Counted from the stretch's first letter, positions 12,549-26,040 are shown. The stretch is DNA of 64,000 bases from Oreohelix idahoensis (GCA_024509875.1 JAMPIV010015278.1:1-64000), one strand, 5' to 3'. Numbers and translations: made by a program. Notes: generated by a model from the letters alone, not told the origin.

Positions 12549-14668
12549 TGTATCTGAGAGAAATCGCGGGAATCTTTGAGGCAACTGTTGGAGGAAAATT
12601 CGCAGCTCTCAACTTTTTGGAGGATGATATCAACTCAATCACAGAGAACATGAAAGACGTGCTCATTGAATCAGCAACAGAAATACTTGGTAAAAGAAAG
12701 AAAATAAACAAACCATGGGTTACAGATGACATTCTGAAGTTATGTGATACACGACGGGAAATGAAAAAGGTTAAGAAAGAGGTTCCTGAAGCAGCATGGC
12801 AATACAGTATGGTGAATAAAAATATTAGAAAGAAAATGAAACAGGCCAAAGAAAAATGGGTAGCTGATCAATGTGAGTCCATTAATACGGGGCTAATAAA
12901 AGGTAACAGCAAGGCAGTTTTTGACACATTAAGAAGACTATCAAAACCCCAACAGCCCAGGGTAACTGTCATAGAAGATAGCAATGGGGCTCTGCTCAAT
13001 GAAAAAACAGCTGTAATGAGAAGGTGGACAGAATATTGTAAAGAATTATATAACTGTAAACTTGACACTGACTTAAGCATATTAAACAACATTAAGTGCG
13101 AAAACAGAGAACTCGGAAATGCAGCAATACTACGGGAAGAAGTGGAAGAGGCTATATGTTCGATGAAAGGAGGGAAGTCACCGGGTGTGGATAATATACC
13201 AGCAGAGCTCTTGAAATATGGAGGACCAGATATAGTAAAAATCATGACAACAATTTGCCAGAAGATATGGAGTACAAAAAAATGGCCAAAAGAATGGACG
13301 CAGTCATTAGTAATACCGCTTCCAAAGAAAGGAAATCTAAAAATGTGCAAGAAATACAGAACCATTAGCCTTATTAGTCATCCAAGTAAGGTGATGTTAA
13401 GGATACTTTTGAACAGAATAAAACAGAAATCAGAAGAAATCTTGTCAGAGGAACAGGCTGGCTTTAGACCAAAAAGAAGTACCTCAGAACAAATCTTCAA
13501 TATTAGATTACTGATCGAAAAACATCTCCAGCATCAACATGATTTATACCATAACTTCATCGATTTCACAAAAGCCTTCGATCGAGTCTGGCATGAAGGT
13601 TTATGGCAAATAATGAGAAAATTCAATTTTGATACCAACATCATAGATATCATTGAAGCACTATACAAGGACGCAAGCAGTGCTGTTTTTGCAAGCAATG
13701 ACATTGGAGAATTTTTCAAAACAACTGTAGGAGTTCGCCAGGGATGTATCCTGTCACCAGTGCTCTTTAACATTTATCTAGAACATATTATGCAGGAGGC
13801 TCTCTACGATTATAAATCAACCATATCGATTGGAGGCCGACCTCTGTGTAATCTACGTTTTGCTGATGATATTGATCTGATAGCTGGAACAGAATCAGAA
13901 CTTCAAGACCTTACCTCTAGACTGGAGAAAGTAACAAGAACATATGGGATGGAAATTAATATAGAAAAAAGCAAGATATTGGTGAATAGCCATAAGAAAC
14001 ATGTTCCGACCAACATTACGTTAAATGGGCAAACGTTAGAAGAAGTTAACACCTTTAAATATCTCGGGTCCACTATATGTAGTGATGGAAGATCAAATAA
14101 AGAAATCAAGACAAGACTTGAGATGGCCTCAGCTGCCATGACAAGGTTGAATGTGATCTGGAAAAGTAACATCAGTTTTCCTGTGAAGATCAAATTATAC
14201 AAATCACTTGTATTATCTATTCTCTTGTATGGGTGTGAGGGCTGGACACTCACTGCAGATACGGAGCGAAGGATTCAGGCTTTCGAGCATAAATGTTATA
14301 GAAGAATTTTGCGCATTTGCTATAAAGAGCACAAAACAAATGTCTATGTTAGAGAGAAGATAAACACCTATGCAGGCCATCAAGAACCACTTTTGTCAAT
14401 AGTGAAACGTCGAAAGCTTGCCTGGTTTGGGCATGTAACTCGTCATGACTCCCTTTCGAAAACGATCCTCCAGGGAACAGTCGAAGGTAAACGGAGAAGA
14501 GGAAGGCAAAGAAAATCCTGGGCTGATAACATCAAAGAATGGGCAGGACACGGTTTCTCCACACTTGTACGCATTGCTGAGAATAGAGAGCAGTGGAGGA
14601 CCCTGTCTGCTGATGCTTCCACCATGGCACCCCTACGACCCATGACGGGTTATGGGTTGAGAGGATGA
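12548..14668 (+). CDS. Reverse transcriptase, C-terminal part of a LINE polyprotein
   Basis: This frame of about 706 codons is uninterrupted. Its first codons, including the GTG at 12548, belong to the satellite target duplication, so no native start is present; element coding begins about codon 5. Residues 1-200 are a charged linker. The RT domain follows: GGKSPGVDNIPAELL near 206, motif A FIDFTKAFD at 337-345, GVRQGCILSP near 395 and the catalytic FADD at 438-441. The thumb and tail include YLGSTI, YGCEGWTL, AWFGHV and GKRRRGRQRKSW, typical of RTE-like proteins. The endonuclease domain that would nick the target is absent, so the copy cannot be autonomous. The frame stops TGA within the GAT-rich tail, leaving almost no 3' UTR. 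The enzyme would copy element RNA at a nicked chromosomal target. Confidence 0.9.
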   Translation: MYLREIAGIFEATVGGKFAALNFLEDDINSITENMKDVLIESATEILGKRKKINKPWVTDDILKLCDTRREMKKVKKEVPEAAWQYSMVNKNIRKKMKQAKEKWVADQCESINTGLIKGNSKAVFDTLRRLSKPQQPRVTVIEDSNGALLNEKTAVMRRWTEYCKELYNCKLDTDLSILNNIKCENRELGNAAILREEVEEAICSMKGGKSPGVDNIPAELLKYGGPDIVKIMTTICQKIWSTKKWPKEWTQSLVIPLPKKGNLKMCKKYRTISLISHPSKVMLRILLNRIKQKSEEILSEEQAGFRPKRSTSEQIFNIRLLIEKHLQHQHDLYHNFIDFTKAFDRVWHEGLWQIMRKFNFDTNIIDIIEALYKDASSAVFASNDIGEFFKTTVGVRQGCILSPVLFNIYLEHIMQEALYDYKSTISIGGRPLCNLRFADDIDLIAGTESELQDLTSRLEKVTRTYGMEINIEKSKILVNSHKKHVPTNITLNGQTLEEVNTFKYLGSTICSDGRSNKEIKTRLEMASAAMTRLNVIWKSNISFPVKIKLYKSLVLSILLYGCEGWTLTADTERRIQAFEHKCYRRILRICYKEHKTNVYVREKINTYAGHQEPLLSIVKRRKLAWFGHVTRHDSLSKTILQGTVEGKRRRGRQRKSWADNIKEWAGHGFSTLVRIAENREQWRTLSADASTMAPLRPMTGYGLRG
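12549..12560. repeat. Left target-site duplication of LINE insertion
   Basis: TGTATCTGAGAG stands directly before the inserted RT sequence and is repeated at 14672-14683 directly after it. The uninterrupted satellite version of this site is seen at about 16671-16690, which confirms the duplication arose from the target. Confidence 0.9.
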
Positions 14669-14671
14669 TGA
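12561..14671 (+). mobile_element. 5'-truncated non-LTR retrotransposon, RTE-like
   Basis: A 2.1 kb insertion in the satellite, bounded by a perfect 12 bp target-site duplication. It has no LTRs and ends in a short GAT-type simple repeat instead of poly(A), as is usual in RTE-type elements. The 5' part (endonuclease) is missing: the sequence starts in the linker before the RT domain, which is the normal result of incomplete target-primed reverse transcription. The open frame and perfect duplication point to a recent insertion. RTE is my best clade guess from the C-terminal motifs and the tail; a phylogeny of the RT domain would decide. Confidence 0.88.
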
Positions 14672-14683
14672 TGTATCTGAGAG
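14672..14683. repeat. Right target-site duplication of LINE insertion
   Basis: Second copy of TGTATCTGAGAG, identical to 12549-12560. It is followed at once by GGGATGG, the normal continuation of the satellite unit. Confidence 0.9.
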
Positions 14684-17600
14684 GGGATGGTTAGTATGTA
14701 ACTGAAGTGGAATGGTTAGTGTGTAGTTAAGCAGGTATGGTTAATATGTACCTGAGCGGGTATGATTTAGTTTGTATTTAAGCACATGTGGTTAGTGTAT
14801 TGCTGAACAGTATGGTTTAATTTGTAGTTAAACAGATATGGTTTGTGTGTAGCTGAACGGGTATGGTTTAGTTTGTAGTTAAGCAGATATGGTTAGTGTG
14901 TAGCTGAACGGGTACGTTTTAGTTTGTCGTTAAGTAGACATTTTTAGTATGTTGCTGAACGGGTATGGTTTAGCTTGTAGTTAAGCAGATATAGTTAGTC
15001 TGTAGCAGCACGGGTATGGTTAATGTGTAGCTAAGCAGGAATGGTTAGTATGTAGCTAAACGCGTATGCTTTAATTTGTAGTTAAGCAGATATGGTTAGT
15101 GTATAACTTTTCAAGTATTGTTACCGTGTAGCTGAACATGTATGGTTAATATGTAGCTGACCGTGTATGGTTTAGTTTGTAATTAAGCAGATATGGTTAG
15201 TATATAGCTGAACGGGTATGGTTTAGTTTGTAGTTAAACAGATATGGTTAGTGTGTAGCTGAACGGGTGTGGTTTAGTTTGTAGTTAAGCAGTTATAGTT
15301 AGTATGCAGCTGCACGGGAATGGTTATTGTGTAGCTGAGCGGGTATGATTAGTATGTAACTGAACGGGTATGGTTAGTATGTAGCTGAACGTGTATGGTT
15401 AAGTTTGTAGTTAAGCAGATATGGTTAGTGTGTAGCTGAACGGTATGGTTTAGTTTGTAGTTAAGCAGATATGATTAGTAGATAGCATAACCGGTATGGT
15501 TTAAATTTTACTTAAACAAATATGTTAGTGTGTAGCTGAACGGGTATGGCTTAGTTTGTAGTTAAGCAGATATTGTTAGTATGTAGCTGAACGGGTATGG
15601 TTTGGTTTGTATCTTTGCAGGTGTGGTTGATATGTAGCTGAGCGGGTATGGTTAGTATGTACCTGAGCATGTATGGATTGTGTGTTGGTGAGCAGGTATG
15701 GTTAGAATGTAGCTGAGTGGGTATGGTTAATATATAGCTAGACACGTATGTTTTAGATTGTAGTTAAGTAGATATGGATAGTGTGTAGCTGGACTGGAAT
15801 GGTTAGTATGTAGTTAAGCAGGTATGGTTAATATGTACCTGAGCGGGAATGATTTAGTTTGTATTTAAGCACATGTGGTTAGTGTATTGCTGAACAGTAT
15901 GGTTTAATTTGTAGTTAAACAGATATGGTTTGAGTGTAGCGGAACGGGTATGGTTTAGTTTGTAGTTAAGCAGATATGGTTAGTGTGTAGCTGAACGGGT
16001 GTGGTTTAGTTTGTAGTTAAGCAGATATAGTTAGTATGTAAGTGAACGGGTATGGTTTAGTTTGTAGTTAAACAGATATGGTTAGTGTGTAGCTAAACGG
16101 GTATGGTTAGAGTGTAGTTAAGCAGGTATGGTTAGTATGTAGCTAAACGGGTATGGTTTTGTTTGTATTTAAGCAGATATGGTTAGTGTGTAGCTAAACG
16201 GTATGGTTTAGTTTCTAGTTAAATAGATATGTTAGTGTGTAGCTGAACGGGTATGGTTTAGTTTGTAGTTAAGCAGATATGGTTAGTGTGAAGCTGAACG
16301 GGTATGGTTTGATTTGTAGGTAATAATATATGGTTAGTGTGCAGATGAACGGGAATGGGTTAGTTTGTAGTAAAACAGATATGGTTAAAGTGTAGCTGAA
16401 CGGATATGGTTTAGTTTGTAGTTAAGCAGATGTGGTTATTTCGTAGCTGAAAGGATATGGTTTAGTTTGTAGTTAAACAGATATGGTAAGTGTGTAGCTG
16501 AACGGGCATGGTTTAGTTTGTAGTTAAGCAGATATGGTTAGTATGTAGCTGAACGGATATGGTTTAGTGTGTAGTTAAACAGATATGAATAGTCTGTAGC
16601 TTAACGGGTATGGTTTAGATTGTGGTAAAGCAGATATGGTTAGTATTTAGCTGAACGGGTATCGTTAATGTGTATCTGAGAGGGGATGGTTAGTATGTAA
16701 CTGAACTGGAATGGTTAGTGTGTAGTTAAGCAGGTATGGTTAATATGTACCTGAGCGGGTATGATTTAGTTTGTATTTAAGCACATGTGTTTAGTGTATT
16801 GCTGAACAGTATGGTTTAATTTGTAGTTAAACAGATATGGTTTGTGTGTAGCTGAACGGGTATGGTTTAGTTTGTAGTTAAGCAGATATGGTTAGTGTGT
16901 AGCTGAACGGGTACGTTTTAGTTTGTCATTAAGCAGACATTTTTAGTATGTAGCTGAACGGGTATGGTTTAGCTTGTAGTTAAGCAGATATAGTTAGTCT
17001 GTAGCAGCACGGGTATGGTTAATGTGTAGCTAAGCAGGAATCGTTAGTATGTAGCTAAACGCGTATGCTTTAATTTGTAGTTAAGCAGATATGGTTAGTG
17101 TATAACTTTTCGAGTATTGTTACCGTGTAGCTGAACATGTATGGTTAATATGTAGCTGACCGTGTATGGTTTAGTTTGTAATTAAGCAGATATGGTTAGT
17201 ATATAGCTGAACGGGTATGGTTTAGTTTGTAATTAAACCGATATAGTTAGTGCGTAGCTGAACGGGTATGGTTTAGTTTGTAGATAAGCAGATTTATTAT
17301 GTGGCTGAACGGGTATTGTTTAGTTTGTAGTTAAGCAGATATGGTTATTGTGTAGCTGAACGGTATGGTTTAGTTTGTAATTACACAGATATAGTTAGTG
17401 TGTAGCTGAACGGGTATGGTTTAGTTTGTAGTTAAGCAGATATGGTTAGTGTGTAGATTAACGGGAAGGGTTTAGTTTGTGCTTAAACAGATATGGTTAG
17501 TGTGTAGCTGAACGGGCATGGTTTAGTTTGTAGTTAAGCAGATATGGTTAGTGTGTACATTAACGGAAAGGGTTTAGTTTGTGCTTAAATAGGTATGGTT

Positions 17601-20600
17601 AGTCCTTAGCTGAACTTGCATGGTTTAGGTTGTAGTTAAGCAGATATGGTTAGTATGTAGCTGAACAGTTGTGGTTTAGTTTGTAGCTTTGCAGATGTGG
17701 TTAGTATGTAGCTGAGCAGGTATGGTTGGTATGTAGCTGAGCGGGTATGGTTAATATGTAGCTGAGCAAGTAAGGCTAGTGTATAACCTGAGCAAGTATG
17801 GTTAGAACGTAGCTGAGCGGATATGGTTTATATGTAGCTAAACGCGTATGTTTTAGTTTGTCATTAAACAGATATGATTAGGGTGTAGCTGAACGGGTAT
17901 TGTTTAGTTTGTAGTTAAGCAGATATGGTTTGTGCGTAGATGAACGGGAATGGTTTAGTTTGTAATTAAACAGATATGGTTAGTATGTAGCTTAACGGGT
18001 ATGATTTAGTTCGTAGTTAAACAGATATGGTTAATGAGTTGGTGATCGGGTGTGGTTTAGTTTGTAGTTAAGCAGTTATGGTTAGTATGCAGCTGCACGG
18101 GAATGGTTATTGTGTAGCTGAGCGGGTATGATTAGTATGTAACTGAACGGGTATGGTTAGTATGTAGCTGAACGTGTATGGTTAAGTTTGTAGTAAAGCA
18201 GATATGGTTAGTGTGTAGCTGAACGGTATGGTTTAGTTTGTAGTTTAGCAGATATGGTTAGTAGATAGCATAACCGGTATGGTTTAGTTTCTACTTAAAC
18301 AAATATGGTTAGTGTGTAGCTGAACGGGTATGGCTTAATTTGTAGTTAACCAGATATGGTTAGTATGTAGCTGAACGGGTATGGTTTGGTTTGTATCTTT
18401 GCAGGTGTGATTGGTATGTAGCTGAGAGGGTATGTTTAGTATTTCGCTGAGCATGTATGGGTAGTGTGTTGGTGAGCAGGTATGGTTAGAATGTAGCTGA
18501 GTGTGTATGGTTAGTATATAGCTAGACACGTATGTTTTAGATTGTAGTTAAGCAGATATGGTTAGTGTGTAGCTGAACTGGAATGGTTAGTGTGTAGTTA
18601 AGCAGGTATGGTTAATAAGTACCTGAACGGGTATGATTTAGTTTGTATTTAAGCACATGTGGTTAGTGTATTGCTGAACAGTATGATTTAATTTGTAGTT
18701 AAACAGATATGGTTTGTGTGTAGCTGAACGGGTATGGTTTAGTTTGTAGTTAAGCAGATATGGTTAGTGTGTAGCTGAACGGGTATGGTTTAGTTTGTGG
18801 TTAAACAGATATGGTTAGTGTGTAGCTGAACGGGTGTGGTTTAGTTTGTAGTTAAGCAGATATAGTTATTATGTAAGTGAACGGGTATGGTTTAGTTTGT
18901 AGTTGAACAGATATGGTTAGTGTGTAGCTAAACGGGTATGGTTAGAGTGTAGTTAAGCAGGTATGGTTAGTATGTAGCTAAACGGGTATGGTTTAGTTTG
19001 TAGTTAAGCAGATATGGTTAGTGTGTAGCTGAACGGGTATGGTTTAGTTTGTGGTTAAACAGATATGGTTAGTGTGTAGCTGAACGGGTATGGTTTAGTT
19101 TGTAGTTAAGCAGATATGGTTAGTGTGTAGCTGAACGGGTATGGTTTAGTTTGTAGGTAAACATATATGGTTGGTGTGCAGATGAACGGGAATGGGTTAG
19201 TTTGTAGTAAAACCAATATGGTTAGTGTGTAGCTGAACGGATATGGTTTAGTTTGTAGTTAAGCACATGTGGTTATTTCGTAGCTGAACGGATATGGTTT
19301 AGTTTGTAGTTAAACATATATGGTAAGTGTGTAGCTGAACGGGCATGGTTTAATTTGTAATTAAGCTGATATGGTTAGTATGTAGCTTAACGGATATGGT
19401 TTAGTTTGTAGTTAAACAGATATGAATAGTCTGTAGCTTAACGGGTATGATTTAGATTGTGGTAAAGCAGATATGGTTAGTATTATTTTAAAGGGTATGT
19501 TTTAGTTTGTAGTTAAACAGATATGGTTAGTGTGTAGCTGAACGGGTGTGGGTTAGTTTGTAGTTAAACAGATATGGTTAGTGTGTAGCTGAACTGGTAT
19601 GGTTTAGTTTGTAGTTAAACAGATACGGTTATTATTTAGCTGAACGCGTATGGTTAATGTGTATCTAAGAGGGGATGGTTAGTATGTAACTGAATGGGTA
19701 TGGTTTAGTTTGTAGTTAAGCAGAAATGGTTAGTATGTAGCTGAACAGGTACGTTTTAGTTTGTCGTTAAGCAGATATTGTTAGTATGTAGCTGAACGGG
19801 TATGGTTTAGCTTGTAGTTAAGCAGATACAGTTAGTCTGTAGCTGCACGGTATGGTTAATGTGTAGCAAAGCAGGAATGATTATTATGTAGCTAAACGGG
19901 TATGCTTTAATTTGTAGTTAAGCAGATATGGTTAGTGTATAACTTTGCGAGTATTGTTAGCGTGTAGCTGAACATGTATGGTTAATATGTAGCTGACCGT
20001 GTATGGTTTAGTTTGTAATTAAGCAGATATGATTAGTATATAGCAGAACGGGTATGGGTTAGTTTGTAGTTAAACAGATATGGTTAGTGTGTAGCTGAAC
20101 GGGTATTGTTTAGTTTGTAGTTAAGCAGATATGGTTAGTGCGTAGATGAACGGGTATGGTTTAGTTTGTAATTAAACAGATATGGTTAGTATGTAGCTGA
20201 ACGGGTATGATTTAGTTCGTAGTTAAACAGATATGGTTAATGAGTTTCTGATCGGGTGTGGTTTAGTTTATAGTTAAGCAGTTATGGTTAGTATGCAGCT
20301 CCACGGGTATGGTTATTGTGTAGCTAGCGGGTATGATTAGTATGTAACTGAACGGGTATGGTTAGTATGTAGCTGAACGTGTATGGTTACGTTTGTAGTT
20401 AAGCAGATATGGTTAGTGTGTAGCTGAACGGTATGGTTTAGTTTGTAGTTAAGCAGATATGGTTAGAAGATAGCTTAACCGGTATGGTTTAGTTTCTAGA
20501 TAAACAAATATGGTTAGTGTGTAGCGGAACGGGTATGGCTTAGCTTGTAGTTTAGCAGATATGGTTAGTATGAAGCTGAACGGGTATGGTTTAGTTTGTA

Positions 20601-23600
20601 TCGTTGCAAATGTGGTTGGTATGTAGCTGAGCGGGTATGGTTAGTATGTAGCTCAGCGGGTATGGTAAGTATGTAGCTGAGCATGTATGGGTAGTGTGTT
20701 GGTGAGCAGGTATGGTTAGAATGTAGCTGAGTGGGTATGGTTAATATATAGCTAAACACGTATGTTTTAAATTGTAGTTAAGCAGATATGGTTAGTGTGT
20801 AGCTGAACGGGAATGGTAAGGGTGTGTAGTTAAGCAGGTATGGTTAATATGTAGCTGAGCGGGTATGATTTAGTTTGTATTTAAGCACATGTAGTTAGTG
20901 TATTGCTGAACAGTATGGTTTAATTTGTAGTTAAACAGATATGGTTAGTGTGTAGCTGAACGGGTATGGTTTAGTATGTATTTAAGCAGAAATGGTTTGT
21001 ATGTAGCTGAATGGGTACGTTTTAGTTTGTCGTTAAGCAGATATTTTTAGTATGTAGCTGAACGGGTATGGTTTAGCTTGTAGTTAAGCAGATATAGTTA
21101 GTCTGTAGCAGCACGGGTATGGTTAATGTGTAGCTAAGCAGGAATGGTTAGTATGTAGCTAAACGCGTATGCTTTAATTTTATAGTTAAGCAGATATGGT
21201 TAGTGTATAACTTTTCGAGTATTGTTAGCGTGTAGCTGAACATGTATGGTTAATATGTAGCTGACCGTGTATGGTTTAGTTTGTAATTAAGCAGATATGG
21301 TTAGTATATAGCTGAACGGGTATGGTTTAGTTTGTAGTTAAACAGATATGGTTAGTGCGTAGCTGAACGGGTATAGTTTAGTTTGTAGATAAGCAGATTT
21401 ATTATGTGGCTGAACGGGTATTGTTTAGTTTGTAGTTAAGCAGATATGGTTAGTGTGTAGCTGAACGGTATGGTTTAGTTTGTAATTACACAGATCTAGT
21501 TAGTGTGTAGCTGAACGAGTATGGTTTAGTTTGTAGTTAAGCAGATATGGTTAGTGTGTAGATTAACGGGAAGGGTTTAGTTTGTGCCTAAACAGATATG
21601 GTTAGCGTGTAGCTGAACGGGCATGGTTTAGTTTGTAGTTAAGCAGATATGGTTAGTGTGTACATTAACAGGAAGGGTTTAGTTTGTGCTTAAACAGATA
21701 TGGTTAGTGCTTAGCTGAACGGGCATGGATTAGTTTGTAGTTAAGCAGATATGGTTAGTATGTAGCTGAACGGTTGTGGTTTAGATTGTAGCTTTGCAGG
21801 TGTGGTTAGTATGTAGCTGAGCAGTTATGGTTAGTATGTAGCTGAGCGGGTATGGTTAATATGTAGCTGAGCAAGTATGGCTAGTGTGTAACCTGAGCAA
21901 GTATGGTTAGAATGTAGCTGAGCGGGTATGGTTTATATATAGCTAAACGCGTATGTTTTAGTTTGTCATTAAACAGATATGGTTAGGGTGTAGCTGAACG
22001 GGTATTGTTTAGTTTGTAGTTAAGCAGATATGGTTAGTGCGTAGATGAACGGGTATGGTTTAGTTTGTAATTAAACAGATATGGTTAGTATGTAGCTTAA
22101 CGGGTATGATTTAGTTCGTAGTTAAACAGATATGGTTAATGAGTTGCTGATCGGGTGTGGTTTAGTTTGTAGTTAAGCAGTTATGGTTAGTATGCAGCTG
22201 CACTTGAATGGTTATTGTGTAGCTGAACGGGTATGATTAGTATGTAGCTGAACGTGTATGGTTAAGTTTATAGTTAAGCAGATATGGTTAGTGTGTAGCT
22301 GAACGGTATGGTTTAGTTTGTAGTTAAGCAGGTATGGTTAGTAGATAGCATAACCGGTATGGTTTAGTTTTTACTTAAATAAATATGGTTAGTGTGTAGC
22401 TGAACGGGTATGGCTTAGTTTGTAGTTAAGCAGATATGGTTAGTATGTAGCTGAACGGGTATGGTTTGGTTTGTATCTTTGCAGGTGTGGTTGGTATGTA
22501 GCTGAGCGGGTATGGTTAGTATGTAGCTGAGCATGTATGGGTAGTGTGCTGGTGAGCAGGTATGGTTAGAATGTAGCTGAGTGGGTATGGTTAATATATA
22601 GCTAGACACGTATGTTTTAGATTGTAGTTAAGCAGATATGGTTAGTGTGTAGCTGAACTGGAATGGTTAGTGTGTAGTTAAGCAGGTATGGTTAATATGT
22701 ACCTGAGCGGGTATGATTTAGTTTGTATTTAAGCACATGTGGTTAGTGTATTGCTGAACAGTATGGTTTAATTTGTAGTTAAACAGATATGGTTTGTGTG
22801 TAGCTGAACGGGTATGGTTTAGTTTTTAGTTAAGCAGATATTGTTAGTGTGTAGCTGAACGGGTATGCCTTAGTTTGTGGTTAAACAGATATGGTTAGTG
22901 TGTAGCTGAACGGGTGTGGTTTAGTTTGTAGTTAAGCAGGTATAGTTAGTATGTAAGTGAACGGGTATGGTTTAGTTTGTAGTTAAACAGATATGGTTAG
23001 TGTGTAGCTAAACGGGTATGGTTAGAGTGTAGTTAAGCAGGTATGGTTAATATGTAGCTAAAAGGGTATGGTTTTGTTTGTATTTAAGCAGATATGGTTA
23101 GTGTGTAGCTAAACGGTATGGTTTAGTTTCTAGTTAAATAGATATGTTAGTGTGTAGCTGAACGGGTATGGTTTAGTTTGTAGTTAAGCAGATATGGTTA
23201 GTTTGTAGCTGAACGAGTATGGTTTGGTTTGTAGGTAAACATATATGGTTAATGTGGAGATGAACGGGAATGGGTTAGTTTGTAGTAAAACAGATATTGT
23301 TTGTGTGTAGCTGAACGGATATGGTTTAGTTTGTAGTTAAGCAGATGTGGTTATTTCGTAGCTGAAAGGATATGGTTTAGTTTGTAGTTAAACAGATATG
23401 GTAAGTGTGTAGCTGAACGGGTATGGTTTAGTTTGTAGTTAAGCAGATATGGTTAGTATGTAGCTGAACGGATATGGTTTAGTTTGTAGTTAAACAGATA
23501 TGAATAGTCTGTAGCTTAACGGGTATGGTTTAGATTGTGGTAAAGCAGATATGGTTAGTATTTAGTTTAAAGGGTATGTTTTAGTTTGTAGTTAAACATA

Positions 23601-24945
23601 TATTGTTAGTGTGTAGCTGAACGGGTGTGGGTTAGTTTGTAGTTAAACGGATATGGTTAGTGTGTAGCTGAACTGGTATGGTTTTGTTTGTAGTTAAACA
23701 GATATAGTTAGTGTGTAGCTGAACGGGTATGGTTTAGATAGTAGTTAAGCAGATATGGTTATTATTTAGCTGAACGGGTATGGTTAATATGTATCTGAGA
23801 GGGGATGGTTAGTATGTAACTGAACTGGAATGGTTAGTGTGTAGTTAAGCAGGTATGGTTAATATGTAGCTGAGCAGGTATGATTTAGTTTGTATTTAAG
23901 CACATGTGGTTAGTGTATTGCTGAACAGTATGGTTTAATTTGAAGTTAAACAGATATGGTTAGTGTGTAGCTGAACGGGTATGGTTTAGTTTGTAGTTAA
24001 GCAGATATCGTTAGTGTGTAGCTGAACGGGTATGGTTTAGTTTGTGGTTAAACAGATATGGTTAGTGTGTAGCTGAACGGGTGTGGTTTATTTTGTAGTT
24101 AAGAAGATGTAGTTAGTATGTAAGTGAACGGGTATGGTTTAGTTTGTAGTTAAACAGATATGGTTAGTGTGTAGCTAAACGGCTTTGGTTAGAGTGTAGT
24201 TAAGCAGGTATAGTTAGTATGTAGCTAAACGGGTATGGTTTTGTTTGTATTTAAGCAGATATGGTTAATGTGTAGCTGAACGGGTATGATTTAGTTTGTA
24301 GTTAAGCAGATATGGTTAGTGTATTGCTGACCGGGTATGGTTTAGTTTGTAGGTAAACATATATGGTTAGTGTGTCGATGAACGGGAATGGGTTAGTTTG
24401 TAGTTAAAAAGATATGGTTAGAGTGTAGCTGGACGGATATGGTTTAGTTTGTAGTTAAGCAGATGTGGTTATTTCGTAGTTTAACGGATATGGTTTAGTT
24501 TGTAGTTAAACAGATATGACAAGTGTGTAGCTGAACGGGTATGTTTTAGTTTGTAGTTAAACAGATATGGTTTGTGCGTAGCTGAACGGGTGTGGGTTAG
24601 TTTGTAGTTAAACAGATATGGTTAGTGTGTAGCTGAACTGGTATTGTTTAGTTTGTAGTTCAACAGATATGGTTAGTGTGTAGCTGAACGGGTATGGTTT
24701 AGATAGTAGTTAAGCAGATATGGTTATTATTTAGCTGAACGGGTATGGTTAATGTGTATCTGAGAGGGGATGGTTAGTATGTAGCTGAACGGGTACGTTT
24801 TAGTTTGTCGTTAAGCACACATTTTTAGTATGTAGCTGAACGGTTATGGTTTAGCTTGTAGTTTAGCAGATATAGTTAGTCTGTAGCAGCATGGGTATGG
24901 TTAATGTGTAGCTAAGCAGGAATGGTTAGTATGTAGCTAAACGGG
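14684..24945 (+). repeat. Satellite array, subfamily A, block 2
   Basis: Continuation of the 51 bp dimer array in the same orientation. Higher-order marker segments recur: minus-strand open frames of the same peptide type lie at 15551, 18335, 20565 and 22415, spaced 2784, 2230 and 1850 bp, so higher-order copies differ by whole dimers gained or lost. The stretches 14900-16670 and 10800-12540 are near copies of each other. The array stops abruptly at the LTR element starting at 24946. No gene seen. Confidence 0.97.
24941..24945. repeat. Left 5 bp target duplication of Gypsy element
   Basis: ACGGG precedes the TG of the 5' LTR and recurs at 34867-34871 after the CA of the 3' LTR. Five base pairs is usual for Ty3/Gypsy integrases. 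Confidence 0.85.
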
Positions 24946-25146
24946 TGTTGCTGCTAAAAACTTGTAGCAACTTATTCTGACCATGCATTCTGACTAGATT
25001 CATTTTTTAATGCATGGGAAGGAACTCATGAAATTGTAGTCACTTTTATTTCTACAGTCGTCTAATCTTGATAGCTATCGTTAAGAAGTTGTCTTATCTT
25101 GATAGCTAGGGTTGCCGATAGCTGTGTGAACGATTTTGAGTCACGA

Positions 25147-25156
25147 CCATATATGG
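25147..25156 (+). promoter_or_regulatory. CArG-box-like site in LTR
   Basis: CCATATATGG matches the serum response factor consensus CC(A/T)6GG exactly and is conserved in the 3' LTR at 33635-33644. Its use as an enhancer in the LTR is inference; a 10 bp palindrome of this kind can occur by chance. Confidence 0.35.
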
Positions 25157-26040
25157 AGCGCTCAGATCGTCAGTTCTTTGAAAACAGTTGGCAATCGCAA
25201 TGTTTCAAGATTCATTTCCTTTTAAGGTAATAGGTCTTAAGTCGAACATCGTAGAACATTCTTCGTTTCGTAAATTGGCCTGAGTTGTATTCGATTCGCG
25301 TGTTCTGCGCATGTCCCTTTTTGTGGCGTTAGTAAAACGATTTCCGCCCAGGTCAGTCTGTGCTGAGAAGCTGTGAAGGCGAGACGTAGCTATGTGCTAG
25401 TCTTCGCTTAGTTTATTCAGGAAGGAGTCCTCATGATTGTTGTTCCTATCTTGAGATGATATATCTCTGTGTTATTCCTAATGCCTGGAGGCATATGTGA
25501 TTATTCATTTAATTCCTTATGAACAGGTAAATGAATACTCTTTTTGCTGAGTAACTTTATCGCCATCTTGTGATGTTGACTTTTGCTTAGCCTGCCTTAT
25601 TCTAAAGTCTACGATATGACTAGTTTGCTCAGCTCACGATCCACTTAGATTGTCACGCATCGATTGATGCCTGTCCTACAGACTATTTGCTTCCTGAACT
25701 TTGTTGATGGATCTAGGTTTGATACCTTTGCTGTTTGCTGGACAATAGAGGACGATAATGTGGCGCTCAAAAGACATGCCTGCCTTGTTGAGGTCAAATC
25801 GAGGAGACCATCTTTAATCTCCTAGTTGATATCTTCTAGCTTTTATGGAAAGGGGGAAGTTTACTACCTGACTACATGTACAGCGGGTTTACGATATCCT
25901 AAAAGGCAGATGATGCACATTATTTTGATGCTGTCTGCTGTGCCAGTTGAATTGTCTACATATGTAATCATGACTGTTTGATCGTACCTATGATGTACCT
26001 GCTTGTTTATGTCTACACACTTCGTCATTGTGGCGTTTAT

